The notes beneath the pieces were generated by a model, which ran no database searches, was not told where the DNA came from, and saw only the letters and a program-made list of their open reading frames with translations. DNA of 64,000 nucleotides from Methylobacterium currus. GTDB taxonomy: Bacteria > Pseudomonadota > Alphaproteobacteria > Rhizobiales > Beijerinckiaceae. A program made the translations under genes and the position numbers. How positions within the stretch are numbered: position 1 is the stretch's first letter; every line of letters begins with the position of its first letter. Positions 42,330 to 51,332 of this stretch are shown here, one piece after another. The stretch lies in the NCBI RefSeq assembly GCF_003058325.1, contig NZ_CP028843.1, positions 2,576,001-2,640,000 on the forward strand, given 5' to 3'.

Positions 42330-44288
42330 TCAGGCGGCGAAGCGCAGGCCGATCTCGCCGCCGTGCTGGCGCACCACCTCGCAGGGCCGCGGGGCGCTGC
42401 CCTCGACCTGCAGCACGACGCGGTCCGGCAGCCGGACCGGACGTTCGAGGGAGAGCTTGGCGCCGGACGCGGAGAGGTTGAGCACGAGGCAGGGCATCGC
42501 CTCGGCCGGCCCGGATCCGTCCGGCAGCGTGATCCGGGCCGGAATCGAGGTCCTCACCCGTTCCTCGAGCCGCCGCTCCTCGATGCCGCGCAGCCACTCG
42601 TCGAGGCTGCCGGCGATCTCGGCGACCCCTGCGGCCGTGGTCTGCACATTGGCGCTGACCTCGCCGGTGATGGTGCGCTGGTGCTCGCTCGCCGCCGCGG
42701 TCTCGGCGATGAAGCCCTGGACCGCGTCGACCGCGCCGCGGATCGAGCCGAGCGCCTCGGCGACCTCCCGCGACACCGTCTGCATGGCGCCGATTTCGCC
42801 GGAGATCCGGCCCGTCGCGGCGTGCGCCTGGCCGGCGAGGATCTTCACCTCGGCGGCCACGACCGCGAAGCCGCGGCCCGCCGCTCCCGCCCGGGCCGCC
42901 TCGATCGTCGCGTTGAGCGCCAGGAGGTTGATCTGCTCGGCGATCACCGTGATCGCCTCGACCACGCCGTTCATCGCCTGGGCAGCCGCATCGAGCCGCA
43001 CGGTGGCGGCGCCGGCCTCCCCCATGCGGTTCTGGATCTCGTCGACCGCCTGTCGCGACTGGCCCATCCGGGCCGCGATCGAGGCGGAGGTCCGGTGCAT
43101 CTCCGCGGAGGCCTCCGCCACCGCCTGGACCCGGGTCAGGGTCTTCTCGGCCGCCGCGGTCGCGCGGGCCCGCACGCTCATGCTGTGGGTGACGTCGGTG
43201 GCGAACTTGATGACCTTGCAGGGAATCCCGTCGAGGTCGAGGACGGGCGTATAGGTGGCCTGGATCCACACTTCGCGGCCGCCCTTGCCGAGGCGCTGGT
43301 AGACTGCGGAGGCGTAGCGCCCGGCGCGCAAGGACTCCCAGAACTCGCCGTAGCTGCGGCTCGCGGCGTAGTCGGGGGCGACGAACAGGCGGTGGTGCCG
43401 GCCGACGATCTCGTCGAGGGCATAGCCCATCGCCTTCAGGAAATGGCCGTTGGCATCGAGGACGAGGCCGTCCATGTCGAACTCGATCACCGCCTGGGAA
43501 CGCAGGGCCGCCTCGATCTTGCCGGCGGTGTCGGCGGCGTGCTGCTTGGCGGCGGTGATGTCGGTGGCGTACTTGACGATCTTGAGCGTGCGCCCGGTCG
43601 CGTCGAGGATCGGGTTGTAGGTCGCCTGGATCCAGACCTCGGCCCCGTCCTTGCCCCGGCGCTTGAACTCGCCGGCCTGGTACTTGCCGCGGGCGAGCCG
43701 GTCCCAGAAGGCACGGTAGTCCGGCGCGGCAGCCTGCTCGTCGGTGACGAACAGGCGGTGGTGACGCCCGCGCACCTCGTCGGCGCGGTAGCCCATCGCC
43801 GTGAGGAAGTGCGGGTTGGCCTCGAGGATCGTGCCGTCGGGGGCGAAGTGGATCACGGCCTGCGAGCGGTCGATGGCGGCGATCTGCCCGGCGGCGTCGA
43901 TCGCCGCCTGCTTCTCGGCGGTGACGTCGAGGGCGAACTTGACGATCCGGACCGGCCGGCCGGCCGCATCGAGCACGGGGTTGTAGCTGGCGCGGATCCA
44001 GACCTCGCGCCCGCCCTTGGCCAGGCGTCGGTACTCGGCGCTTTCGAACTCCCCCCGGCGCAGGGAGGCCCAGAACGCCTCGTAGGCCGGATCCGCCGCC
44101 TCGGCGGGATCGACGAACAGGCGGTGATGGCGCCCGCGCACCTCGTCGAGGCGGTAGCCCATCAGGCGGAGAAAATTCTCGTTCGCCTCGATCAGCGTCC
44201 CGTCGAGTCCGAACGTCGCGGTGGCCTGCGAGCGCTCGATGGCGTCGAGCTTGGCGGCTTTGCTGGAGTGGCGCGCGAAGGCGAACAT
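42330..44288 (-). CDS. Soluble methyl-accepting chemotaxis protein: three PAS domains, MCP signalling domain, C-terminal PilZ
   Basis: A 652-residue protein with no transmembrane helix. Three very similar PAS-PAC units (about 15-135, 137-257, 260-380) share the phrases [17 protein letters not shown] and GxEVWIxAxYNPxLD. The MCP domain (about 380-570) includes [20 protein letters not shown], the hairpin-tip motif. Residues about 575-652 form a PilZ domain with RLEER and NLSASG, the c-di-GMP contact motifs. It is thus a cytoplasmic receptor likely to sense redox or a cofactor and to couple chemotaxis to c-di-GMP. No che genes are nearby. Confidence 0.9.
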   Translation of the reverse strand: MFAFARHSSKAAKLDAIERSQATATFGLDGTLIEANENFLRLMGYRLDEVRGRHHRLFVDPAEAADPAYEAFWASLRRGEFESAEYRRLAKGGREVWIRASYNPVLDAAGRPVRIVKFALDVTAEKQAAIDAAGQIAAIDRSQAVIHFAPDGTILEANPHFLTAMGYRADEVRGRHHRLFVTDEQAAAPDYRAFWDRLARGKYQAGEFKRRGKDGAEVWIQATYNPILDATGRTLKIVKYATDITAAKQHAADTAGKIEAALRSQAVIEFDMDGLVLDANGHFLKAMGYALDEIVGRHHRLFVAPDYAASRSYGEFWESLRAGRYASAVYQRLGKGGREVWIQATYTPVLDLDGIPCKVIKFATDVTHSMSVRARATAAAEKTLTRVQAVAEASAEMHRTSASIAARMGQSRQAVDEIQNRMGEAGAATVRLDAAAQAMNGVVEAITVIAEQINLLALNATIEAARAGAAGRGFAVVAAEVKILAGQAHAATGRISGEIGAMQTVSREVAEALGSIRGAVDAVQGFIAETAAASEHQRTITGEVSANVQTTAAGVAEIAGSLDEWLRGIEERRLEERVRTSIPARITLPDGSGPAEAMPCLVLNLSASGAKLSLERPVRLPDRVVLQVEGSAPRPCEVVRQHGGEIGLRFAA

Positions 44289-44393
44289 ATCGTATCCCAG
44301 ACGATCGTGGGCTTTTCCCCTTGAAGCACGATGCCGTTAACGCCGTCTCACGTAACGTCATCCCGCGTCGGGGTGCCGCACGATCCGGATTTC

Positions 44394-46535
44394 TTACGTT
44401 AGGGCAAGCATCTCGCGGATGCGCAAGGCCAAGGCCTCGACCACGAAGGGCTTGGTCAGCACCTGCATGCCGGGCTCGAACTGCCCGATGCCGAGCGCCG
44501 CATGCTCGGCGTAGCCGGTGATGAACAGCACCTTCAGGCCCGGCCGCCGCGCGCGGCCGGCATCCGCCATCTGGCGGCCGTTCATGCCGCCGGGCAGGCC
44601 GACATCGGTGACGACGAGGTCGATGCGGACGTCCGATTGCAGCACCTTGAGGCCGGCCGCGCCGTCGGCCGCCTCGATCGCCGTGTAGCCGAGATCCTCC
44701 AGCACCTCGGTCACCAGCATGCGCACGGTCGGCTCGTCGTCGACCACGAGCACGGTCTCGCCCTGTTCCGCCCGGGGCGCCTCGGCCAGGGTCGCGGGCG
44801 CGGCCTCCGTCTCGCTGGCGCCGTGGTGGCGCGGCAGGACGATGCACACGCTTGTGCCGCGTCCGACCTCCGAGGCGATCCGCACCTGCCCGCCCGATTG
44901 CTGGGCGAAGCCGTAGATCATCGAGAGGCCGAGGCCCGTGCCCTGGCCGATCGGCTTCGTGGTGAAGAACGGCTCGAACACCCGGGCGATCACGTCGGGG
45001 CTCATGCCGGTGCCGGTATCGGTCACGCAGAGCGACAGGTAGTCGCCGGGCGGAATCTCGTGCCCGCGCGCCGCCGCCGCGTCGAGGCGCAGGTTCGTCG
45101 TGTCGATGGCGATGCGCCCGCCCTCCGGCATCGCGTCGCGGGCGTTGAGGCAGAGGTTGAGGAGCGCGTTCTCGAGCTGCGGCGGGTCGACGAGGACGGT
45201 CCAGAGATCGGGGGCGCCGGTGACCGCGATCTCGATCGCCGGCCCGACGGTGCGCCGGATCAGCTCCTCCATCCCGGCCACCAGGTGGCTGACGTCGGTG
45301 GGCCGCGGATCGAGCGTCTGGCGGCGGGAGAAGGCGAGCAGCCGGTGGGTGAGCGCGGCGGCGCGCTTCGCGGCGCCCTGCGCCGCCGCCATGTAGCGGT
45401 CGACATCCTTGAGCCGGCCCTGGCCGATGCGGGTCTGCATCAGCTCCAGCGAGCCCGAGATGCCGGCGAGCAGGTTGTTGAAGTCGTGGGCCAGCCCTCC
45501 GGTGAGCTGGCCCACCGCCTCCATCTTCTGCGACTGGCGCAGGGCCTCCTCGGCCCGCATCAGCTCGGCGGTGCGCTCGGCCACCTGCTGCTCCAGGGTC
45601 TCGGTCAGCGCCCGCAGCATCGTGGTGGCGCGGTCGCGCTCCGCCTCGACGGCGCGGCGCTCGTTCACGTCGATGAGGACGCCCGGGAAGCTCAGCGGCG
45701 TGCCGTCGGGCGCGTGGTCGACCCGCCCGTTCGCCTCGAGCCAGTAATACTGGCCGTCGGCGCGCCGGGTGCGGTACTGGTGGGCATAGGCGCCGCCGCG
45801 GATCACCACCGCGTCGATCGCCGCGATCAGGCTGGCCCGGTCGTCGGGATGCACCGTCTCGATCACCTGCTCCAGGCTCAACCCCTCGCGGCCGAGGGCC
45901 GGATCGAGGCCGAAGCTGCGGGCGAAGGCTTCGTCGACGGTGAAGCGGTCGTTCGGCAGGTCCCAGAACCAGGTGCCGATGATCGCGCCCGCCGAGAGGG
46001 CGAGCTGCACCCGCTCGATGTTCTCGCGGGCGATCGCCTCGCTCTCCCGCAGACGCCGCGTCGCGATCACCTGGGCGGTGGTCTCGTTGGTGAGGATGAA
46101 CAGGCCGGCGATGCCCCCCTCGCCGTCGAGGACCCGCGAGTAGGAGAAGGTCCACCAGGTCTCGGCCTCGCCCCGATCGGTGCCGAGCTTCCACGGCAGG
46201 TCGACGAAGCGCCGGCTGCGGCCCGCCAGCGCGTCGTCGATGATGGGCTTGGCCTGCTCCCAGCCATCGGCCCAGACCCTGTCGAAGCGCTCGCCCATCG
46301 CCCAGTCGAGGCGGGGGCCGAGCAGCGGGAAATAGGTCTCGTTGAAGAAGAAATGCAGGTCCGGCCCCCAGGCCAGGATCATGCTCTCGGGCGAGTTCAG
46401 CACCAGGCTGAGTGCCGTGCGCAGGGACTCCGGCCAGGTCTCCGGGGGCCCGAGCGGGTGGCCGGCCCAGTCGCGCGCGCGGATCATCGCGGCCGCGCGG
46501 CCGCCGCCGGCCAGGAACGGAAGGGTGTCACTCAT
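44394..46535 (-). CDS. Hybrid sensor histidine kinase with PAS domains and receiver
   Basis: A 713-residue soluble protein. Two PAS domains (about 35-160 and 175-310) are followed by a short coiled coil (LRALTETLEQQVAERTAELM) and the HisKA domain with phosphoacceptor His in GGLAHDFNNLLAGIS. The HATPase domain follows with N-box NALLNLCLNARDAMPEGG, G1 VTDTGTGM and G2 GQGTGLGLSMIYGF. A C-terminal receiver (about 590-705) has the phosphorylation Asp in LVVTDVGLPGGMNG and a conserved Lys in VLTKPF. All catalytic residues are intact. It lies 105 bp upstream of the chemoreceptor gene on the same strand. Confidence 0.92.
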   Translation of the reverse strand: MSDTLPFLAGGGRAAAMIRARDWAGHPLGPPETWPESLRTALSLVLNSPESMILAWGPDLHFFFNETYFPLLGPRLDWAMGERFDRVWADGWEQAKPIIDDALAGRSRRFVDLPWKLGTDRGEAETWWTFSYSRVLDGEGGIAGLFILTNETTAQVIATRRLRESEAIARENIERVQLALSAGAIIGTWFWDLPNDRFTVDEAFARSFGLDPALGREGLSLEQVIETVHPDDRASLIAAIDAVVIRGGAYAHQYRTRRADGQYYWLEANGRVDHAPDGTPLSFPGVLIDVNERRAVEAERDRATTMLRALTETLEQQVAERTAELMRAEEALRQSQKMEAVGQLTGGLAHDFNNLLAGISGSLELMQTRIGQGRLKDVDRYMAAAQGAAKRAAALTHRLLAFSRRQTLDPRPTDVSHLVAGMEELIRRTVGPAIEIAVTGAPDLWTVLVDPPQLENALLNLCLNARDAMPEGGRIAIDTTNLRLDAAAARGHEIPPGDYLSLCVTDTGTGMSPDVIARVFEPFFTTKPIGQGTGLGLSMIYGFAQQSGGQVRIASEVGRGTSVCIVLPRHHGASETEAAPATLAEAPRAEQGETVLVVDDEPTVRMLVTEVLEDLGYTAIEAADGAAGLKVLQSDVRIDLVVTDVGLPGGMNGRQMADAGRARRPGLKVLFITGYAEHAALGIGQFEPGMQVLTKPFVVEALALRIREMLALT

Positions 46536-46865
46536 CGACGTAGCGGCGGGTTCACCTGAGGAGGGTCGGGTCGGGCTCGCGCCGCTGCGACAGGGGCCCG
46601 GCCTCGAAAATCGGTTGGGGTCCGGGCGCCGTTCGGCACCCCGTGGCGCAGGGGAAGCACCGGCCGGAGGACCCGTCCCTTATGGCCCGAAGCGGCCGTT
46701 TCGGCAAAGCCGTTCGGCGCCGGGCGCGGGCGGCGTCCCCGCCATGGCGGGCCGGCCGCGCTTTTGGCAGGATCCGCGACAGCGCCGCCGAATCGCGACC
46801 GGTGATTCGCAGCCCGAAGATTCGCGCACGCATCCTCGGCCGAGCGCCAGGGGAGGACCGACCGG
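46536..46865. promoter_or_regulatory. Divergent promoter region, hybrid kinase and dihydroxyacetone kinase
   Basis: A 330-bp non-coding gap. A GGGGAGGA ribosome site lies at about 46849-46857, before the dihydroxyacetone kinase start. Two GATTC sequences lie at 46803 and 46821. No clear -35/-10 pair, operator palindrome or small gene could be recognised. Confidence 0.35.
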
Positions 46866-48497
46866 ATGGCCCACTTCATCAACGACCGTGCCGCCCTGGT
46901 GGCGGAGGCGGTGGACGGCCTCGTCGCGGGCAGCGGCGGGCGGCTCGCCCGCCTCGACGGCGATCCGGCGATCCGGGTCGTGCTGCGGGCCGACTGGAAT
47001 GCGGACCGCGTCGCGGTCGTCTCGGGGGGCGGCTCGGGCCACGAGCCGGCCCATGCGGGCTTCGTCGGGCGCGGCCTCCTGACCGCGGCCATCTGCGGCG
47101 ACGTCTTCGCCTCGCCCTCCGTCGACGCGGTGCTGGCGGGGATCCTGGCGGTGACCGGGCCGGCCGGCTGTCTCGTCATCATCAAGAACTATGCCGGCGA
47201 CCGGCTGAATTTCGGCCTCGCCGCCGAGCGCGCCCGCGCGCTCGGCCTGCCTATCGAGACCGTCACGGTCGCCGACGACGTCGCGATTCCGGGCGCGGCG
47301 CAGCCCCGGGGCATCGCCGGCACCCTCCTGGTGCACAAGGTGGCGGGCCACGCGGCGGAAGACGGCCGATCCCTGGCCGAGGTCGCCGCGGCCGCGCGGG
47401 CCGCCGCCGCCGGGGTCAAGTCCCTCGGCATCGCGGTCTCGGGCTGCACGATGCCGGGCGGGGTCGCGGAGTCGCGCCTCGCGCCGGGCCAGGCGGAGCT
47501 CGGCCTCGGCATCCACGGCGAGCCCGGCATCGAGCGCATCGATCTGCCGCCGGCCGCCGACCTCGCCGGCCTGATGACGGCGCGCCTCGCCGAGGCGCTC
47601 CCGGGCGACGGGCCGCTCGCCCTCCTCGTCAACGATCTCGGCGGCACCACGGCGCTCGAGATGCAGGTGCTGACCCGCGCGGTGCTGGCGACGGCGCTCG
47701 GCAGCCGGGTGCGCCTGCTCCTCGGGCCCGCCGCCGCGATGACGGCCCTCGACATGCATGGCGCCTCGCTCTCGCTGATGCCGCTCGACGCCGCGACGGA
47801 GGCCGCGCTCACCGCCGCGACCGAGGTGCCGGCCTGGCCGCCCGCGGTGCCGGTCGTGGCCCCGGCGACGCGCCCCCTGCCGGACGGTCTCGCGCAGCAG
47901 CGCCCGGTCCCCTCCCCGTCGTACGATCCCGCCGTGGCGCGGGCGATCACCGCGATCTGCACGGCCCTGATCGGGGCGGAAGCGGCGCTGAACGCCCTCG
48001 ACGCGCGGGTCGGGGACGGCGACACCGGCACCACCTTCGCGGCGGCGGCCCGTGCCGTGCTCGCCGATCTCGACCGGCTGCCGCAGGCCGAGCCCGCCGC
48101 CCTGTGCGGCGCGCTCTCCGACCGCCTCGCCCGGGTGGCCGGCGGTTCGAGCGGGGTGCTGATGTCGATCTTCTTTGCGGCCACCGGATCCGGCCTCGCG
48201 GACGGGTTGGGCTGGCCCGGATCCCTCGATCGCGGCGCGGCGCGTCTCCAGGCCCATGGCGGCGCGCGCCCCGGCGACCGCACCCTGCTCGACGCCCTGG
48301 TGCCGGCCCTCGCGGCCCTGCCCGAAGGTGGTCTCGCTGCGGCGGCGCGGGCGGCGGAAGCGGGGGCTACCGCCACCGCCCGGATGATCCGGGCCGGGAC
48401 CGGTCGGTCGAGCTATCTCGCCGCCGGAGACCTCGACGGTGTGGAGGATCCGGGCGCCGTCGCGGTGGCACGGGCTTTCGCGGCGCTGAGCGGCTGA
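46866..48497 (+). CDS. Dihydroxyacetone kinase, fused DhaK-DhaL (ATP-dependent type)
   Basis: A 543-residue cytoplasmic kinase. The DhaK part (about 1-325) binds dihydroxyacetone covalently through the His in LGLGIHGEPGIERI and has VVSGGGSGHEPAHAGFVG and GDVFASPSVDAVL. The DhaL part (about 350-543) binds ATP with LDARVGDGDTGTTFAAAA (the Asp cluster) and GGSSGVLMSIFF. The single-chain arrangement indicates use of ATP rather than the PEP phosphotransferase system. It produces dihydroxyacetone phosphate, or acts on a related C3/C4 sugar. It is a stand-alone gene, with no glycerol genes beside it. Confidence 0.92.
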   Translation: MAHFINDRAALVAEAVDGLVAGSGGRLARLDGDPAIRVVLRADWNADRVAVVSGGGSGHEPAHAGFVGRGLLTAAICGDVFASPSVDAVLAGILAVTGPAGCLVIIKNYAGDRLNFGLAAERARALGLPIETVTVADDVAIPGAAQPRGIAGTLLVHKVAGHAAEDGRSLAEVAAAARAAAAGVKSLGIAVSGCTMPGGVAESRLAPGQAELGLGIHGEPGIERIDLPPAADLAGLMTARLAEALPGDGPLALLVNDLGGTTALEMQVLTRAVLATALGSRVRLLLGPAAAMTALDMHGASLSLMPLDAATEAALTAATEVPAWPPAVPVVAPATRPLPDGLAQQRPVPSPSYDPAVARAITAICTALIGAEAALNALDARVGDGDTGTTFAAAARAVLADLDRLPQAEPAALCGALSDRLARVAGGSSGVLMSIFFAATGSGLADGLGWPGSLDRGAARLQAHGGARPGDRTLLDALVPALAALPEGGLAAAARAAEAGATATARMIRAGTGRSSYLAAGDLDGVEDPGAVAVARAFAALSG

Positions 48498-48918
48498 GAC
48501 GCCAGGCGACCGACCGCTGCATCCAGCCGCGTGCGCGTGGCGCCGGGACGGGCGGACGGGATCGGAAGAAGAATTGGCGCGGGATTTCTGCCCAGCCCGC
48601 GGGCGCAGGGCTCTTCGGGGAAGATCGCTTTGAGAATCAAGGACGGGATCCCCTCTCCCATACGGGGAGGCGGGCCCACGTGACGTCCTTTCCCCGGATC
48701 ATCCCCTGCGCGTCCGCCGGCCGACGTGCAGGGTCGTGACGGCCCTTACACCAACGGCCTAAGGTGCTTACGCATCAATTCGTTCCCGGGCAGGCCCGGA
48801 ATTGACGAGGTCGTTGATCCATCTCGAATTTTCGATGGCAGGCCCGGAGGTCCGGAACCTTGGGCTGGGCGAAAATTCGAGAACGGAACCAAAGGTCGTT
48901 TTCTTGCGACCGTCGGTA
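48498..48918. other. Intergenic region with hairpin-rich repeats
   Basis: A 421-bp gap between convergent genes. The part at about 48570-48685 contains GGCGCGGGATTTC, GCCCGCGGGCGCAGGGC and GGGATCCCCTCTCCCATACG, pieces related to the dispersed GCGCGG hairpin family. The region 48770-48900 is less GC-rich (AATTCGTTCC, CTCGAATTTTCG, GCGAAAATTCGAG). CTCGAATTTTCG at about 48823 and CGAAAATTCGAG at about 48871 are near-perfect inverted repeats about 35 bp apart. No protein-coding gene is supported. Confidence 0.5.
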
Positions 48919-49485
48919 TCACGGGCCGCGACGGCCGCGGCGGGGTTTGCCCTCGCCCGGGGTCTCGGGTGCTTCGGTCGCTTCGAGCGTCGCGTCGGGG
49001 GCGGGCGTCGTGTCGGGGGCGGGCGTCCCGACCGCCTCGACGGCGTCGTCTCCCTCCTCGTTCCGCACCGAGCGGCGCCGCTGCTGGCCGAGGCCGAGCG
49101 AGCGGGCCAGCTCGGAGCGCTGCTCCGAATAGCTCGCCGAGGTCATCGGGTAGTCGTGGGGCAGGCCCCATTTCTGCCGGTAGGCTTCAGGTGTTAGACC
49201 CCGCAAGGTGAGATGGCGGCGCAGGGTCTTATATGACTTGCCGTCCTCGAAGCTGATCAGGAAGTCATGGGTGATCGAACGGCGGATCTCGCTCGGCGTC
49301 GCCTTGGGGTGGGCCGGCTCGGGGGGAGTTTTGCTGCCCCGCGCCATCTCGTTCAGCGCACCATAGACATCCGATATCAGCTTCGGCAACTCGGCGCTCT
49401 GCAGGTGATTGCTGCTGACGTAGGCAGAGATAATATCAGCCGTCAGAGTGACAATCTGGTCGTGAGTGTTAGCGGTTGCATCCAT
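48919..49485 (-). CDS. MucR/Ros-family regulator lacking most zinc ligands
   Basis: A 188-residue DNA-binding protein. The N-terminal oligomerisation region (TADIISAYVSSNHLQSAELP) and the Ros-type zinc-finger core (about 70-115) place it in the MucR/Ros family of alphaproteobacterial global repressors and H-NS-like nucleoid proteins. The canonical finger CLECGxxFKSLKRHLxxHH reads ISFEDGKSYKTLRRHLTLRG. Both Cys and the last His are lost and only one His stays. LTPEAYRQKWGLPHDYPM is normal. The extended tail is Pro/Thr/Ala-rich and ends in a basic [10 protein letters not shown] that resembles an AT-hook. Some Mesorhizobium Ros homologues are known to fold without zinc. Confidence 0.88.
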   Translation of the reverse strand: MDATANTHDQIVTLTADIISAYVSSNHLQSAELPKLISDVYGALNEMARGSKTPPEPAHPKATPSEIRRSITHDFLISFEDGKSYKTLRRHLTLRGLTPEAYRQKWGLPHDYPMTSASYSEQRSELARSLGLGQQRRRSVRNEEGDDAVEAVGTPAPDTTPAPDATLEATEAPETPGEGKPRRGRRGP

Positions 49486-49725
49486 CCCGGCACGCTCGGA
49501 GAATCAATGAAACTCGGTGCTCTCTCCTTAAGTTCGCCACACCCGAAAATGCAAGGATTATCTCGTGATAAAAATCCCAATCCCGGTGGATTCGATCGAT
49601 TGACATAACAAGCGCACGCGGAAGCGACCGCCATGCTGCCCGGTCGGGCGGTTGCGTGGCCGGAACCCGGCCGCGAGGCCACGGTTCTCCCACCGGATAC
49701 CGGGGAGCGGTGCGGGAGAAGCTTG

Positions 49726-49941
49726 ATGCGCGTCGTCGTCGATCTGAACCGCTGCCAAGCCTATGCCCAGTGCTGTTACGCCGCGCCGGACCGCTTCGTG
49801 CTGCGGGGCGACGAGATCCTGGTCTACGACCCGGCGCCGCCCGCTTCGGACCGCGCGGCGGTCGACCGGGCGGTGCAGGCCTGCCCGGTCCGGGCCATCC
49901 GGGTCGAGCACGAGGATGCGCCGGCGGAGCGCCCGGCGTGA
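49726..49941 (+). CDS. Ferredoxin of the P450-associated type
   Basis: A 71-residue small iron-sulfur protein. Cysteines lie in DLNRCQAYAQCCYAAPDRF and VQACPVRAI, the spacing of the single-cluster [3Fe-4S]/[4Fe-4S] ferredoxins that feed bacterial cytochromes P450. One of the usual cluster cysteines is absent in such proteins, consistent with a 3Fe cluster. ATG 49726 follows a GGGAGAAG site; the 31 upstream in-frame codons look non-coding. The stop overlaps the GTG of the ferredoxin reductase gene, and a P450 gene follows that, so the three form one electron-transfer set. A TTGACA at 49600-49605 may mark the promoter, but its -10 is unclear. Confidence 0.88.
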   Translation: MRVVVDLNRCQAYAQCCYAAPDRFVLRGDEILVYDPAPPASDRAAVDRAVQACPVRAIRVEHEDAPAERPA

Positions 49942-51215
49942 GGGACGGGACCATCGTGGTCGCCGGCGCCTCGCTGGCGGGTCTGCGCGGGGCGGAGGCC
50001 CTGCGGACGAACGGATTTTCCGGCCGCCTGATCCTCGTCGGCGACGAGCCCCATCGTCCCTACGACCGCCCTCCCCTGTCCAAGCACGTCCTCACCGGCG
50101 AGATCCCGCCCGGCGCCACGACCCTGCCGGGCGTCGGCACCCTTCGGGCCGAGTGGCGCCTCGGCACCCCGGCCGCCGGCCTCGACCGGGCCGGCCGGGC
50201 GCTCCTCCTGGCGGATGGCGGGCGCGTCCCCTTCGACCGTCTGCTGATCGCCACCGGGGCCCGCGCCCGGGCCTGGCCGGCCCCCGAGGAGGCGCGCTTG
50301 TCGGGCGTCCACACGCTGCGGAGCCGGGACGACGCGGCGGCCCTGGCGGCGGGCCTCGCGGCGCGGCCGCGGCGGGTGCTGATCCTGGGGGCCGGCTTCA
50401 TCGGCTGCGAAGTCGCCTCCAGCATCCGCTCCCTCGGGCTGCCGGTCACGGTCGTCGATCCGGCGCCGGCGCCCCTCGCCCAGGCGCTCGGCCGCGTCAT
50501 CGGCGGCTTCGTCGCCGGGCGGATGGTGGCCGCGGGGGTCGATCTCCGTCTGGGCATGCGGGTGACGCGCCTGGAGGGCGACCGCGCGGTCCGACGCGCC
50601 CGGCTCGAGGATGGCGGGACGGTCGAGGCCGACCTCGTCGTGGTGGCGTTGGGGGCTGTGCGCAACACCGGCTGGCTCGCCGGCGCCGGCCTCGATGCCG
50701 ACGAGGGCGGCCTGTCCTGCGACGGCGCCTGCCGCGCCCTCGACGGGGAGGGCCATCCCGTCCCGGACATCTTCGCTGCCGGCGACGTGGCGCGGTTCCC
50801 CCACCCGCTCCTTGGCAACCGTCCGGTCGCCCTGGAGCATTGGGGCAACGCGGTCGCGCAGGCCGCGCACGCCGCCCGGGCGATGCTGGACGGGCCGGAT
50901 TCCGTCGGGCCCTACGCCGAGGTGCCGGCCTTCTGGTCGAACCAGTTCGGGCTCACCATCAAGTCGCTGGGCCTCACCGAGGGGGCCGACGCGGTGGCGA
51001 TCGTGCAGGGCAGCCCGCGGGCCGGCCGGTTCCTCGCGGCCTATGGCCGGGCCGGGCGGACGGTCGCGGCGGTCTCGGTCAATGCCGGGCGCTGGCTGCC
51101 GGCTTACGAGGGCCCGATCCGGGACGGCGCACCCTTTCCGCCGATCACCGGCGGGGCCGACCAGCCGAGGCCGGAGTCGGTGCCGCCGGGCCTGCCGGCC
51201 CCGAAGGTCGCCTGA
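49938..51215 (+). CDS. FAD-dependent NAD(P)H:ferredoxin reductase
   Basis: A 425-residue flavoprotein of the putidaredoxin-reductase type. It has the N-terminal FAD loop VVAGASLAGLRGAEALR, YDRPPLSKHVLTGE, the NAD loop VLILGAGFIGCEVASSIRSL, and FAAGDVARFP with EHWGNAVAQA near the FAD site. The C-terminal FWSNQFGLTIKSLG matches the reductase domain. It starts at a GTG overlapping the ferredoxin stop and should reduce that ferredoxin with NAD(P)H. The P450 start lies 118 bp downstream, beyond a structured repeat. Confidence 0.9.
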   Translation: MRDGTIVVAGASLAGLRGAEALRTNGFSGRLILVGDEPHRPYDRPPLSKHVLTGEIPPGATTLPGVGTLRAEWRLGTPAAGLDRAGRALLLADGGRVPFDRLLIATGARARAWPAPEEARLSGVHTLRSRDDAAALAAGLAARPRRVLILGAGFIGCEVASSIRSLGLPVTVVDPAPAPLAQALGRVIGGFVAGRMVAAGVDLRLGMRVTRLEGDRAVRRARLEDGGTVEADLVVVALGAVRNTGWLAGAGLDADEGGLSCDGACRALDGEGHPVPDIFAAGDVARFPHPLLGNRPVALEHWGNAVAQAAHAARAMLDGPDSVGPYAEVPAFWSNQFGLTIKSLGLTEGADAVAIVQGSPRAGRFLAAYGRAGRTVAAVSVNAGRWLPAYEGPIRDGAPFPPITGGADQPRPESVPPGLPAPKVA

Positions 51216-51220
51216 TCCCT

Positions 51221-51325
51221 CAACAGACTCGCGTCGGCAAGCCGACGCAAGTCTGTTGAGGTTTTGTTTTGCTGCAGATCCTTGTCGCAAAACCGGCGAC
51301 CACGTTTGCGAGATCTGCTGAGAAG
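51221..51325 (+). repeat. Structured intergenic repeat just upstream of the P450 start
   Basis: Two hairpins. CAACAGACTCGCGTCGGC pairs with GCCGACGCAAGTCTGTTG (one mismatched pair). GCAGATCCTTGTCGCAAAAC pairs loosely with GTTTGCGAGATCTGC. It shares GGTTTTGTTTTGCTGCAGAT and GTCGCAAAACCGGCGACCAC with the element at 37141-37245. It ends 7 nt before the P450 ATG and so carries its ribosome-binding region. Confidence 0.85.
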
Positions 51326-51332
51326 GCCCCTC

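Noticed and set aside
42313..46194. Long open frame of about 1290 codons across the chemoreceptor and hybrid kinase region
   Set aside because: Same strand but a different frame, Arg/Pro-rich without motifs; the chemoreceptor and kinase frames explain the region fully.
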